Positions 49,462 through 58,435 of a stretch of DNA of 64,000 nt are shown here, one piece after another. Source of the stretch: Lachnospiraceae bacterium (GTDB taxonomy: Bacteria > Bacillota > Clostridia > Lachnospirales > Lachnospiraceae); contig JAEERY010000013.1 of assembly GCA_016286035.1 (NCBI GenBank), forward strand, positions 62,001 through 126,000. Reading direction: 5' to 3'. Each line of letters opens with the position of its first letter. Positions within the stretch are counted from its first letter, which is position 1. Under the pieces are notes generated by a model. It had not been told where the DNA came from, made no database searches, and worked only from the letters and a program-made list of their open reading frames with translations. Both the position numbers and the translations under genes were made by a program.

Positions 49462-52146
49462 TCACTCTGTGCTTTCAGGATTTTCAGCCGCCTGAGCCGC
49501 TGCCGCTGCCGCCGCTTCTGCAGCTGCCTGCATCTCCCATGACTGTTGAGCTATTATGGCTTCATGGTTAGGATCTGCGAAGAACAGCGCATCATGTGAA
49601 CAGCGATGTACTCCGTCTTCTCCTATCGTTCCTCTTGCACCTGTCTGTACTACGGTTCCGTCCGCAGTAATGGTTCCCGATCCCTTTGCAACAGCAGGAT
49701 CTTCGGGAAGCGGAAGTTCAAATACACCTTCAACCTTGAAAGGACAGTTCTCGCATGCGGGAAGGTTATCATATGCACATATTATACCGGCATAATGCAC
49801 ATCACATGTTGCCGTAGGCACGGTTCCTTCTTCGAAGTACTCCGTCTTTAAACATCCGTCACAAAGTCCTCCGATCGGAAGCTTGCCCGATCTTGAACAT
49901 ACGGTTGCCGTAACTATTCCGCTCGGTGTCGGGAAGGGCTTGTCTTCAAATCCTTCATGCACTCTGCTCATTACCTGCTTCCACATGGTCTTTGCAAGGT
50001 TATGTTCCGCATCGCTCTTTAGCTTTGCATCATGATCATAGCCTGCCCATGCAGTAGCTGTATAGTAAGGTGTGAATCCTGAGAACCACACATCGTTATA
50101 ATCCGAAGTGGTACCTGTCTTACCTGCAACAGTTACGTTATCAAGCTTACATCTCGTACCTGTACCGCTGGTAACAACATCCTTCATCGCTGAAGTAAGA
50201 AGCCATGCCGTACTCTGCTTAAGGACCTGATGTGATATCGGAATTGTATTATCAAGTACAACATTTCCGTCATGATCCACAACTTTTGTATAAAGCTTGG
50301 GCTTAATGTATGTTCCCTGGTTTGCTATTGTCGCATAAGCGGCATTCAGCTCAAGGTTGGTAACACCGTATGTTATACCGCCCAGTGCCAGTGACTGCTG
50401 TATATCCGAATAAACTTTACCGTTTATTACCTTACCTGTCTCAAGTGTCGTAAATCCGAAATTGATCAGATAATCAAATCCAAGCTGAGGAGTTATCTGT
50501 GTAAGAGTCTTAACGGTAACGATATTCATACTCTCTCTGATACCGTCTCTTAACGACTGAATACCCCAGTATGTGTTCTTACCATACCAGTTGCTTACCG
50601 GTTTACCGTCAGCGTAAGTATAGGGCGCATCGTTCTGTACCGTTGCAAGAGAAAGTCCTGCAGCGTCCAGAGCCGGTGCATATGTGGAAAGCACCTTGAA
50701 AGTAGATCCCGGCTGACGCTTTGCGGCCGTGGCTCTGTTAAGTGTTCTTGATGCGGTCTTTTCTCCTCTTCCGCCGACCATGGCAAGAACATAGCCGTTT
50801 GACTGATCCGCTATTGTAAATGAGATCTGAGGCTGCGGTGTGAGCGCTACCGTCTCTGCCAGTACCTCGTCTCCTGACCTCATAACTGCAGCTTTGTATT
50901 CCTCTATTGCAGCATATGCATCTTCCTGTGATGCAAAGAGCATATTGAAATTGGAATTGTTCTCCTTAAAATATGCCTTGAACATCTCGGTACTGTGATT
51001 CGAACGTTCACCATCCGAATTCTCTATCGTAAGAGCATATCTTAACTCCCATGAGATCTTTTCGGGATAGTTATCGGGATTGCTGAAAACATCATCACAG
51101 ATACTCTGTATATGCGGATCCTGTGTTGAGAAGATCGACAGACCTCCTGTGTAAAGAAGTGTATATGCCTGCTGATCTGTATAACCTGTAGCCAAAAGAT
51201 CCTCATATACCGCTTCCGTTACCGCATCGTCAAAATATGAATTAACAGTTGTCTCCTCAACAGTGTTGTTATTTACCTGTATACGCTCATAGACATTGTC
51301 CTTCATCGCGGAATCTCTCTGAGCCTCGGTGATATATCCCTGCTCACACATGTTACGCAGGACTTTATCTCTTCTTTCCTTGTTCTTTTCAGGATGAGAT
51401 ATCGGATTGTATCTGCTGGGGTTCTGTGTGATGGCAGCTATTACCGCACATTCGGAAAGTGTGAGCTCCGATACATCTTTCCCGAAATATCTGAGTGAAG
51501 CAGCCTGTACACCAAGAGTGTTCTGTCCAAGGTTGATCGTATTCATGTAGTTCTCAATGATCTTATCCTTGTCCATGACTTTTTCAAGTTCCATGGCAAG
51601 ATACTGCTCCTGGATCTTACGGGTTACTTTGTCTATAAAGCTGTTCTCTTCCGTCCAGCCTTTGAATACATTGTTCTTTAAAAGCTGCTGGGTTATCGTG
51701 GAAGCACCCTGCATGCCGTCAAGACCGTTCTTAACACCGTCAACTCCGGCTCTTATGATACCTTTGATATCTATACCGTTATGTACATAGAATCTCTCAT
51801 CCTCGATAGCAACAAAAGCATGTGTCAGATTATCCGGCACCTGGCTTAAAGCTACCGGAATACGGTTTGAATCCGTAGCGACCAGCTTTGCTGTCTGATG
51901 TCCCTCGCTGTCATATATAAATGTTGAAAAACCTGTAGGTGAAACATCTATATTTGTGATATCGGGTGATGAAGCTATGACGCCTTTAAGTACACCTGCA
52001 GCCGCACATGCTCCCATGATAGCGGACGCAACCATAGCGATGATCAAGAAACTCACAAGATAAAACACGAGCTTTTTGCCCATCTTAGTACTGAAAGAAC
52101 GTATTTCTCTTTTTCTTTTTATAATGCCTTGTTTGGAATAATTCAT
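49462..52146 (-). CDS. Class A penicillin-binding protein (PBP1A type)
   Basis: 894 aa bifunctional murein synthase. Cytoplasmic basic tail, one transmembrane anchor (about 27-50), glycosyltransferase GT51 domain with catalytic E115 in EDERFY, GASTITQQLLKN, and KVTRKIQEQYLAMELE; transpeptidase domain with SxxK in RQPGSTFKVLS, SMN-like and KTGTTSDYND. The C-terminal extension has CSRSGKLPIGGLCDGC and CENC cysteine pairs and ends in an Ala-rich tail. Stands alone; no SD-like surprise. It polymerises and crosslinks peptidoglycan outside the membrane. Confidence 0.96.
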   Translation of the reverse strand: MNYSKQGIIKRKREIRSFSTKMGKKLVFYLVSFLIIAMVASAIMGACAAAGVLKGVIASSPDITNIDVSPTGFSTFIYDSEGHQTAKLVATDSNRIPVALSQVPDNLTHAFVAIEDERFYVHNGIDIKGIIRAGVDGVKNGLDGMQGASTITQQLLKNNVFKGWTEENSFIDKVTRKIQEQYLAMELEKVMDKDKIIENYMNTINLGQNTLGVQAASLRYFGKDVSELTLSECAVIAAITQNPSRYNPISHPEKNKERRDKVLRNMCEQGYITEAQRDSAMKDNVYERIQVNNNTVEETTVNSYFDDAVTEAVYEDLLATGYTDQQAYTLLYTGGLSIFSTQDPHIQSICDDVFSNPDNYPEKISWELRYALTIENSDGERSNHSTEMFKAYFKENNSNFNMLFASQEDAYAAIEEYKAAVMRSGDEVLAETVALTPQPQISFTIADQSNGYVLAMVGGRGEKTASRTLNRATAAKRQPGSTFKVLSTYAPALDAAGLSLATVQNDAPYTYADGKPVSNWYGKNTYWGIQSLRDGIRESMNIVTVKTLTQITPQLGFDYLINFGFTTLETGKVINGKVYSDIQQSLALGGITYGVTNLELNAAYATIANQGTYIKPKLYTKVVDHDGNVVLDNTIPISHQVLKQSTAWLLTSAMKDVVTSGTGTRCKLDNVTVAGKTGTTSDYNDVWFSGFTPYYTATAWAGYDHDAKLKSDAEHNLAKTMWKQVMSRVHEGFEDKPFPTPSGIVTATVCSRSGKLPIGGLCDGCLKTEYFEEGTVPTATCDVHYAGIICAYDNLPACENCPFKVEGVFELPLPEDPAVAKGSGTITADGTVVQTGARGTIGEDGVHRCSHDALFFADPNHEAIIAQQSWEMQAAAEAAAAAAAQAAENPESTE

Positions 52147-52321
52147 TACAATCTCCCAAAATCATGTGCCCGAATCCCCTCTGGACACAAACTCCCCTTT
52201 TCTCCAAATCTGTATTATACCAAATAAACATAGGAAGATAAAGAACATTCAGAAAATCTTAAAAAATGTGAACAATCCACACAAACATCGTCTGTTAAGA
52301 TCGACGCCTTTAAAGTCTGAA

Positions 52322-52570
52322 TCAATCCCCCATAAATGCTTTCATCGGATTAACCTGTTTAGCCAGGGCATAGATAGAATCCTGTTCATTATCTATGTAA
52401 TCCTTAAGCTGATCTATCTCTTCGCGGTCAAAACCCTTGTTGCTTAAAAGCTTTCCTCCGGGAAGAGTAAATTCAGCAGTCCTGTCTCCGTCCTGAAAAA
52501 GGATATATACAGCTTTACTGTCATTTGTACGCGTCATGGAAGACACGCTCATCTTTATCTCACTATTCAT
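52322..52570 (-). CDS. Small hypothetical protein
   Basis: 82 aa from the ATG at 52570 (AAGGGTGG upstream); an in-frame GTG nine bases earlier is possible. The first half looks like two beta strands (KAVYILFQDGDRTAEFTLPG), the second half is a helix with acidic residues (DREEIDQLKDYIDNEQDSIY). No membrane segment. Not recognised. Third gene of a small unit with two membrane proteins. Confidence 0.65.
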   Translation of the reverse strand: MNSEIKMSVSSMTRTNDSKAVYILFQDGDRTAEFTLPGGKLLSNKGFDREEIDQLKDYIDNEQDSIYALAKQVNPMKAFMGD

Positions 52571-52581
52571 AGATACCACCC

Positions 52582-52758
52582 TTATATCATCTGTTTTTTG
52601 TGTGCCGTTCCATGATCCGTGATACGCTCAATATCTTCTTTTTCCCTGATGTCATTTTCTTTGCTCTTGATATACTGAGCCGTGGCATATCCGCTGATAG
52701 CAGAAAGTACACCTACTATTGCAGTTATTGCAAACTTTCCGATCTTTATCTTTCTCAT
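52582..52758 (-). CDS. Small single-pass membrane protein
   Basis: 58 aa found by reading the complement: ATG at 52758 preceded by GGAGGG at good spacing, stop at 52582. It starts MRKIKIGKFAITAIVGVLSA, an N-terminal transmembrane segment (about 5-26), followed by a charged helix (KSKENDIREKEDIER). The stop codon lies directly before the RBS of the next gene, and the upstream gene ends 13 nt away, so all three are co-transcribed. Unknown function. Confidence 0.7.
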   Translation of the reverse strand: MRKIKIGKFAITAIVGVLSAISGYATAQYIKSKENDIREKEDIERITDHGTAHKKQMI

Positions 52759-52771
52759 CTTATTCCCTCCG

Positions 52772-53428
52772 TTAACGTCTGCCTATGATCTTATTAAGGA
52801 ATCTTAAAAGACAAGCCATTATCCAGTCCATCAGTACAACAAATGCAAATATCGCTATACCGACAGGCCATCCCCAGTTTAAAAATCCATACCAGTCATT
52901 TGTATCAGGCCATACTCCCTTACCGTTTATCAGAATATTCATGCAGTAACCCGTCCCGTAAACAAGTGCGAGTACAGCTGATAAAAAAGTATATCCGAAA
53001 GGTATCTGTTCAGTCTTTATAAGCACAAATTCTATCATCGCTATTATCGGAACGATAAGATGAAAGAACAGATTTCCGCCCTTATACAGATTAAGATCTG
53101 GATACAGAGGCTGCAAAAAAGCAGCTATTATGATAAACGTCAGCCCCGTGGCGGATGCCGCCATGAGTTTTACAAGAATATTCAGCTGTTTGTTCTTGAA
53201 CTTTAATATCAGGAAAAAAGCTGCCACTATGCCGCAAAAAACATTTGAAATGACCGTGAAGTATTTGAAATTCTCAATCCCTTCAGAAGTAAGTCCTGTG
53301 GCTGAGTCATGGTTATTTAACATGACGATTGTCCCTATTAATACAAATATCACTATAAGAACATTTAAAGTTATAAGGATATATTCTCTTTTTTCTTTAA
53401 CCGCTGTATTCTTTTCATTTATGTTCAT
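52772..53428 (-). CDS. Six-TM membrane protein (Pr6Pr-like)
   Basis: 218 aa with six hydrophobic segments (about 18-37, 57-78, 85-105, 120-138, 145-165, 188-208). Features such as FKYFTVISNVFCGIVAAFF, FFHLIVPIIAMIEF and WYGFLNWGW resemble the Pr6Pr family of six-helix membrane proteins. No catalytic function is established. First gene of a unit with two small proteins. Confidence 0.7.
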   Translation of the reverse strand: MNINEKNTAVKEKREYILITLNVLIVIFVLIGTIVMLNNHDSATGLTSEGIENFKYFTVISNVFCGIVAAFFLILKFKNKQLNILVKLMAASATGLTFIIIAAFLQPLYPDLNLYKGGNLFFHLIVPIIAMIEFVLIKTEQIPFGYTFLSAVLALVYGTGYCMNILINGKGVWPDTNDWYGFLNWGWPVGIAIFAFVVLMDWIMACLLRFLNKIIGRR

Positions 53429-53737
53429 TAAACTTACCCGAAATATAATATAAGACTCATAGAATCATTATAACATAATCCCCTCATACAATTTTTATAT
53501 ATGCTTTAACGATTTCTTAAAGTTTGATTAACAAAAGAAAGATCGAGGTGAACAACACTCACCTCGATCCAACTTAATGTATAGGGTTTATTCAGGGATT
53601 AGTATAATCGGTGTTTCTCTCGATTACGTTTACAATATAAAGCAAATGTATGACCAAACTGTGTTCAAAAAATAAAGTAATTATGATTTTTCGATTAAGA
53701 AAAACCGATATATGATGCTCAAACCCCCGTATTTTCG
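53429..53737. other. Intergenic stretch of 309 bp
   Basis: It contains the strong hairpin at 53541-53569 that should terminate the SCP2 gene transcript. The rest is A+T-rich. I see no open frame with an RBS. Confidence 0.6.
53533..53569 (-). terminator. Terminator of the SCP2 gene
   Basis: GATCGAGGTGA (53541-53551) pairs perfectly with TCACCTCGATC (53559-53569). The minus strand continues TTTCTTTTG. It lies about 170 bp past the stop codon. Confidence 0.75.
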
Positions 53738-54055
53738 CTATTTAAGCAGTTTTGAAAACTCTAAAGCCTTTCCGATATCGCCGTCAACTTTTAATTTTCC
53801 TGTCGTGAACGCAAGAACAGGATCAAGTTTTCCGTCTATGAGTTTATTGAAGTTTGTAAGATTCATGGTCACGGCACAACTTCTGTCATGATAATCATAA
53901 GGCTCAACATTTATCCTGCCGTCCTTGACCTCAACATAAAATACTCCGTTTTCCTTGCCTTCGATATTTACCTGCACAGCAAGAAAATCTCGGCCGCTTG
54001 CATCAACGTTGCCTGCTAGCTTTCTTACCTTTTCCACCAGTTCATTGAATGTCAT
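53738..54055 (-). CDS. SCP2-domain protein
   Basis: 105 aa. The sterol-carrier-protein-2 fold is recognisable in FLAVQVNIEGKENGVFYVEVKDGRINVEPYDYHD and ending FTTGKLKVDGDIGKALEFSKLL, the typical small hydrophobic-ligand-binding domain. It is the whole protein, cytoplasmic. Probably binds lipids or fatty acyl groups; partner unknown. AGGAG upstream of the start, single-gene unit. Confidence 0.85.
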   Translation of the reverse strand: MTFNELVEKVRKLAGNVDASGRDFLAVQVNIEGKENGVFYVEVKDGRINVEPYDYHDRSCAVTMNLTNFNKLIDGKLDPVLAFTTGKLKVDGDIGKALEFSKLLK

Positions 54056-54109
54056 ATCCTAATCTCCTTTGGGTGCTCATTTATGTATATGATCATTATA
54101 TCATATAAA

Positions 54110-54144
54110 AAAACAAACAAAGGAAACCTTTTTGGTCTCCTTTG
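54110..54144 (-). terminator. Terminator of the EF-hand-like small protein gene
   Basis: CAAAGGA-A-ACC (54118-54128) pairs with GGT-C-TCCTTTG (54134-54144); the minus strand continues TTTGTTTTTTT. Confidence 0.8.
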
Positions 54145-54178
54145 CTTTATCTATACAAGTTGAATTTCTTAGTCTTTT

Positions 54179-54328
54179 TCAATCAAAGTCCATGTCATCC
54201 GTTTCATCAGCAGGTCTTTTTCGATCTTCCTCTTCCATCATGGAAACTATCATGACGTCGTCTTTCCAGTCTGTCTTTCCGTCCATATTCATATCGATTC
54301 CGTAAACACTTTCATCAAAATATCCCAT
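54179..54328 (-). CDS. 49-aa protein with EF-hand/dockerin-like calcium loop
   Basis: Start at 54328 fixed by GGGAGG directly upstream; the frame is open for 21 more codons without RBS. The whole protein is nearly one calcium-binding loop: DMNMDGKTDWKDD has Asp/Asn at loop positions 1, 3, 5, 9 and 12 and Gly at 6. A highly acidic tail follows (EEEDRKRPADETDDMDFD). No signal peptide, so it would act in the cytosol. Own terminator. Unknown function, possibly a calcium-sensing small protein. Confidence 0.65.
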   Translation of the reverse strand: MGYFDESVYGIDMNMDGKTDWKDDVMIVSMMEEEDRKRPADETDDMDFD

Positions 54329-54450
54329 ATTGATCCTCCCTTCTGTTAAGCAGACCAGTGTTTCTATGATACTATAATAACCCATAACCAATTCAGAATA
54401 AATGACTGCAGCTGCAAAATAGGAGCTTTTAATATGGCAATATCGATCTA

Positions 54451-55065
54451 TTACGGATTTTTTGTCTCATCCAGAATGCTTTTGATATTTTCCTCTATAA
54501 AAGGAGCCCACCATTCTTTGTATCCCTCCAAAGTAGGGTGGATAGGATCTGCCATGAACCGTTCATAATCCTTACTGCTCACTGTATTAAATGAGGGTTC
54601 GTTCCAAAGATCGATAATGCGTATATCCCACTTGTCAGCAATCTCCTTCAATAAGGCGACCATGTTTTCATAAGCACGTGAATTATATCTGGTACCTGTA
54701 TAAAAAGCCATCGGGCATCCCCATTTTTTTGTAACATAGGCAAGTATATATTCTATGGCTCCGGCTACGGTATTCACATCAAACGAATCCATATCCCTGC
54801 TTTCGGATATACTTCCCAGAGGATTTTTATACGACGCATCATTTGTCGATAACTGGCAGATAAACAGATCCGCCCTGTCAGTATCGATCGATCTCAGCCT
54901 GCTGACGTATGACCTGTCATCCTCATCAACGAGTGTTGTCCCCGAGACCGCCTCCTTGATCATCTCATATCCGTTCTTTTCACATATGATATCGGCAAAA
55001 GATACTCCGCCGGAAGCTGATCCGTAAGTAACTGATGAACCTAAAAAAATAATCCTTTCAGACAT
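54451..55065 (-). CDS. SGNH/GDSL hydrolase
   Basis: 204 aa. IIFLGSSVTYGSASGGVSF is block I with the Ser nucleophile (GSS in place of GDS), CQLSTNDASYKNPLG block III with the Asn, and ADPIHPTLEGY block V with the Asp-His pair. No signal peptide, so a cytosolic esterase or acetylhydrolase. Six nt after the rhodanese lipoprotein gene, last gene of a five-gene unit. Substrate unknown. Confidence 0.85.
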   Translation of the reverse strand: MSERIIFLGSSVTYGSASGGVSFADIICEKNGYEMIKEAVSGTTLVDEDDRSYVSRLRSIDTDRADLFICQLSTNDASYKNPLGSISESRDMDSFDVNTVAGAIEYILAYVTKKWGCPMAFYTGTRYNSRAYENMVALLKEIADKWDIRIIDLWNEPSFNTVSSKDYERFMADPIHPTLEGYKEWWAPFIEENIKSILDETKNP

Positions 55066-55071
55066 ATATTC

Positions 55072-55872
55072 CTACTCCGTCCACTCAACAAAGAACTCAA
55101 CCGTAACCTCACCATCTCCAAATACATTAAGAAGCTCTTCTTTGGTTACATCATCTATGTGTCCGATTTTTGTAAGATCCCAGGTATTCTCATCATAATA
55201 TACAGATATCTTATTTCCCTGATACAGTATGATATCACCGGGAACTGTTGTGATCTTTTCATCATTTGTCACAAGATCCCAAGGAAGCTCTCCGACTTTT
55301 TCAAAATTTCCGTAATCCTGCATCTTAACTGTAACAGAGCCTTCTTCCTTGATCTTTTCACGAAAAGCCTCGGCGGAGCTGTTATCTTCAAAATCAGGAG
55401 AATAATACTTATCATTGATCCTCATGCAAAATATAGCCACAGGCTCCATGCTGTAATCCTCGTAATCCTTTTCTATCTCTCCTGTCCAATCGATGATACC
55501 CCCGAATTCATAAACATTGTTGTATCCCATATCAAAGAGTTTCTGAGCGGCCTCCTTGCTCCTTCTCCCGCTTCGACAGTAGACCAGTATCACCTGATTA
55601 GAATCCGGCAGCAAAGACGGCATCGTGTCGGTTATGCTCTCGTTTGGTATACAGACGGCTCCCGGTATATGTCCCTCATCATACTCATCCTGCCTGCGGA
55701 CATCCACTATAATGTGACCGTCGTCTTTCTCCATCATCTTTTTTGCTTCATCCTGGGTTATCTGATTATAGCTTCTTACCATGTCGTCACCGTCAAGGAC
55801 CTGTCCCTTAAGAGCACAGCCTCCGCATATGATCAGCACAAGAACACCAAATATCAGTACATACACCTTCAT
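55072..55872 (-). CDS. Rhodanese-domain lipoprotein
   Basis: 266 aa from the ATG at 55872 (GAGGAA upstream); an in-frame GTG at 55884 lacks spacing. Lipobox IICGGC with C19 gives an outer-face lipoprotein. The rhodanese domain (about 36-130) has IIVDVRRQDEYDEGHIPGAV and active-site C99 in VYCRSGRRS. A second beta-rich domain (about 140-266) has no named family. It follows the HD gene by 8 nt. It could handle sulfur or redox of extracellular thiols; unproven. Confidence 0.85.
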   Translation of the reverse strand: MKVYVLIFGVLVLIICGGCALKGQVLDGDDMVRSYNQITQDEAKKMMEKDDGHIIVDVRRQDEYDEGHIPGAVCIPNESITDTMPSLLPDSNQVILVYCRSGRRSKEAAQKLFDMGYNNVYEFGGIIDWTGEIEKDYEDYSMEPVAIFCMRINDKYYSPDFEDNSSAEAFREKIKEEGSVTVKMQDYGNFEKVGELPWDLVTNDEKITTVPGDIILYQGNKISVYYDENTWDLTKIGHIDDVTKEELLNVFGDGEVTVEFFVEWTE

Positions 55873-55880
55873 ATGTTTCC

Positions 55881-56342
55881 TCACATTCCAAGTTCTTTTG
55901 TCAGATTGTCAAAACGTACCTGTTCCTTTTCCTTGATCTTTTTTGAGGGATCGTTAAGGCAGTGGGATATCACATCCGCATCCTTTAAGAGTTCATCCAT
56001 CTCTCCATCCGTAACGAGTTTATCGTCATGATGATATATGGCTGAACATAGCATATCAGTTTCGGCTTCATCGGTAAGCTTAAGTTCATCAAGTATTTCT
56101 CTTGCAAGATCCGCCCCTCTGTGTGCATGGTCATCGTATGAGCCGCTCTTATATGCATAAAGGTCATGAAGCATTCCTGCCATGGATGCGAGCTCCGGAT
56201 CAAGTCCTCTTTTCTTTGCCAGTATGGTCGCTGCCAGTGACACGCCGTAAAGATGAACGATCGCACTTGTTCTTTCATCCTTATCCTTAATCTGATCCAA
56301 CTGCTCATTTATGTAGTTTCTAAGTTTTTTTAATCTGCTCAT
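55881..56342 (-). CDS. HD-domain phosphohydrolase
   Basis: 153 aa. H30, the HD pair H59-D60 in MAGMLHDLYAYKSG, and HHDD near 100 with a later Asp (KDADVISH) form the metal site of an HD hydrolase, similar to YedJ-type proteins. Substrate unknown, perhaps a nucleotide. Third gene of a unit whose promoter region adjoins a LexA box, so SOS linkage is possible though not shown. Confidence 0.85.
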   Translation of the reverse strand: MSRLKKLRNYINEQLDQIKDKDERTSAIVHLYGVSLAATILAKKRGLDPELASMAGMLHDLYAYKSGSYDDHAHRGADLAREILDELKLTDEAETDMLCSAIYHHDDKLVTDGEMDELLKDADVISHCLNDPSKKIKEKEQVRFDNLTKELGM

Positions 56343-56370
56343 TGTTTATCCCCTTAATTTCTGTATATGA

Positions 56371-56604
56371 TCATCCTCTGAAATAATCGCATCTTTCTCT
56401 TTGAGGTCTGTCCTCACCCGACTCATAACGAGCTCTGAAGGCCATGTTTATATCTTTAAGCTCTCTGATACCGTCAATATAGTCCTGATACATATCGGCA
56501 AGCCCGGACATGCATCCGTCACATGAACCGTTGATGTTTCCTATTGATTCGGCAACTATCCTTTCACGTTCTTCTTTTGTTGTTTCACTTATAAGATATC
56601 CCAT
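56371..56604 (-). CDS. Small hypothetical protein with CxxC
   Basis: 77 aa. The ATG at 56604 overlaps the preceding gene's stop (TGATG), so it is translationally coupled. GYLISETTKEERERIVAESIGNI looks like a helix, and GSCDGCMSG is a CxxC pair. No membrane segment. I recall no named family, although the opening sequence has the feel of a conserved clostridial small protein. Confidence 0.65.
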   Translation of the reverse strand: MGYLISETTKEERERIVAESIGNINGSCDGCMSGLADMYQDYIDGIRELKDINMAFRARYESGEDRPQRERCDYFRG

Positions 56605-56900
56605 CACATATCCTCCAAATCTCTGTTAAGCCACTCATTATATGCGGCATTTGCTCTTTCGGATGCCTTCTTATCCTTCCATCTGTCTATATCGCTCTGT
56701 ATGGCCAGCATCTCATCCACAATCTCTTCAGCGTTATGAGGTCGTGCGCTATAAAGATAGGCTCTCATACGCTGCATGGCTTTTGGGCTTCCCAGTTGCC
56801 TTGCTATCAGTTCTCCCAGTTCCTGCGTATGTCCAAGATTCACCATATCCGACACCAGCTCATTTTTTGCCTTTGTCCATTCTCTTTGATATTCACTCAT
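56604..56900 (-). CDS. Hypothetical helical protein
   Basis: 98 aa, Met at 56900. Almost entirely helical with charged residues (EYQREWTKAKNELVSDMVNLG, MRAYLYSARPHNAEEIVDEM, WKDKKASERANAAYNEWLN). No motif or membrane segment. First gene of a five-gene minus-strand unit that starts back-to-back with the SOS-controlled peptidase gene. Function unknown. Confidence 0.65.
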   Translation of the reverse strand: MSEYQREWTKAKNELVSDMVNLGHTQELGELIARQLGSPKAMQRMRAYLYSARPHNAEEIVDEMLAIQSDIDRWKDKKASERANAAYNEWLNRDLEDM

Positions 56901-56916
56901 TTAAATCACACTTTTG

Positions 56917-56945
56917 TTGCAATATAATCTGCTGTTTGCTATAAT
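56917..56945 (+). promoter_or_regulatory. Promoter of the SRAP gene
   Basis: TTGCAA (56917-56922), 17-nt spacer, TATAAT (56940-56945), followed 7 bp later by the LexA box. Confidence 0.75.
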
Positions 56946-56952
56946 CATAATA

Positions 56953-56964
56953 GAACTAATGTTC
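56953..56964. promoter_or_regulatory. LexA (DinR-type) operator
   Basis: GAACTAATGTTC is an exact match to the Gram-positive SOS box core GAAC-N4-GTTC. It covers the expected transcription start of the SRAP gene and lies 40 bp before its ATG, and 53 bp before the divergent gene. Confidence 0.85.
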
Positions 56965-57003
56965 GTTTAAGTCAATGAGACATCTAAGCTGAAGGATCTA
57001 AAA

Positions 57004-57669
57004 ATGTGTACCAGATACTATATTGATGAAGATACTCCGGAATTTGATTATGCAATAGAAAAAGCTCTTAATTCTCCTCTTTATACCTCTATCAGGCATA
57101 AATATGCCATGGCACTGCACTACAGAGGCGAGATAAGGCCTACCGATCTGGTACCCGTCATTGCCCCCAACAAAAACGGCAACAGATCCGCTTATCCCAT
57201 GAAATGGGGATTCAGTATTCCCAAAAGCAAGACCCCCATATTCAATGCCAGGGTTGAGACCGCTTCTTCAAAGGAGCTTTTTTCTGATGCGTGGGAAAAG
57301 CACAGATGCATCATACCAGCTTCCTGGTACTATGAATGGGAGCACTTTAATACAAATGACGGAAAAACAAAGACCGGATCAAAATATCTGATCCAGCCTA
57401 AAGGTGCAATGAGCACATGGTTATGTGGTCTTTACCGTTATGAAAATGATCTTCCCGTCTTTGTCATCCTGACTCGTGAACCCGCAAAAGAAGTTTTAAA
57501 GATCCATGACAGGATGCCACTTATGATGCCCTCTGAAAAGATTGATGACTGGATATGTCCCGGCTCTGATCCAAAGAGCCTGCTCTCCTATGCCGTTACG
57601 GATCTTTTTATCGGGCATGGTGACAATATACCGGATATAGATAAAAAACCGGAATGGTGGACAAAATAA
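57004..57669 (+). CDS. SOS response-associated peptidase (SRAP/YedK/HMCES)
   Basis: 221 aa. Cys2 after Met removal is the residue that forms the DNA-protein crosslink at abasic sites. NARVETAS (the Asn), RCIIPASWYYEW with catalytic Glu in that segment, and IHDRMPLMMP with the His are all present. It shields abasic sites in single-stranded DNA. The LexA box upstream supports SOS regulation, in line with the family name. A plus-strand gene in a mostly minus-strand region. Confidence 0.95.
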   Translation: MCTRYYIDEDTPEFDYAIEKALNSPLYTSIRHKYAMALHYRGEIRPTDLVPVIAPNKNGNRSAYPMKWGFSIPKSKTPIFNARVETASSKELFSDAWEKHRCIIPASWYYEWEHFNTNDGKTKTGSKYLIQPKGAMSTWLCGLYRYENDLPVFVILTREPAKEVLKIHDRMPLMMPSEKIDDWICPGSDPKSLLSYAVTDLFIGHGDNIPDIDKKPEWWTK

Positions 57670-57691
57670 GAATTTAAAGAATATTCTCTTT

Positions 57692-58390
57692 CTATTCTTC
57701 CTCTTCGTCCTCTCTTATCTTGTAGCACTCATCCTCTATGATTATCGCACCTATATCTTCAAGTCTCTTAAGCGCATCAAATACTTCATTCTGTGACATA
57801 TTTCTCGGAATAAGTCTGCTTATTCCGCCGATATCTATTGACTCATTCTTGTGAATGGTCTTAAACAGACTTCTTTCGGTTGAAGACAGTTCTTCGGTTA
57901 TGCCGAATGAAGCAAAGAACTCGTCATCCTTACGCTGTTCCTCGGCTCTTCTGAGTTCATCCTGTTTGCGCTGTTCCTCAACTCTCTTAAGTCTCTCAAG
58001 TCTCTTCTGCTCTTCCTCTATCATTCTCTGATTGCTTTCGATAGTCTCAGGATTATAATCGGCAAGAGTCTCGATCTTAACTGCTGTACCTGTCATGGAT
58101 ACCATAACAAGCTCGCCTATTCTGCTGCTTTCAAAACTAACACCGATCAATGCATTTGCACCAAGGTTCTCAGCTTTTCTTATAACTCGATACTTCAGTG
58201 CCGCTTTTACCGTATTGAGTCTCTCGATCATCTCAGTAGCCTCTGTTCCGGTAAATGAAGATATCACATTGTCAATCGTTGATGTTAATCCTTTTTTAAA
58301 TCCAATTCCCACTAATAACTCGTCAAAGATCACATCAATATACTCTGTAATTACATATCCTTCCAAATTATGCCCAGTAGTAAGTATCAT
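57692..58390 (-). CDS. YbjQ-family protein with C-terminal winged-helix-like tail
   Basis: 232 aa. Residues 1-108 match the YbjQ (PF01906) domain: LEGYVITEYIDVIFDELLVGIGF, AENLGANALIGVSFESS. A Glu/Lys/Arg coiled coil follows (about 115-155, RMIEEEQKRLERLKRVEEQRK), then a region with helix-turn-helix-like pattern (IGGISRLIPRNMSQNEVFDALKRLEDIGAI) that could bind nucleic acid or protein. Most YbjQ proteins are only the first domain, so this is an extended version. Function unknown. Confidence 0.75.
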   Translation of the reverse strand: MILTTGHNLEGYVITEYIDVIFDELLVGIGFKKGLTSTIDNVISSFTGTEATEMIERLNTVKAALKYRVIRKAENLGANALIGVSFESSRIGELVMVSMTGTAVKIETLADYNPETIESNQRMIEEEQKRLERLKRVEEQRKQDELRRAEEQRKDDEFFASFGITEELSSTERSLFKTIHKNESIDIGGISRLIPRNMSQNEVFDALKRLEDIGAIIIEDECYKIREDEEEE

Positions 58391-58435
58391 TGTTTTCTCT
58401 CCTTTAGTTTTAAAATGGCTATTGCATTGATATTA

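Noticed and set aside
53541..53569. Hairpin as part of a riboswitch or small RNA
   Set aside because: A perfect 11-bp stem followed by a T-rich run fits a terminator of the SCP2 gene better; no conserved core was visible.
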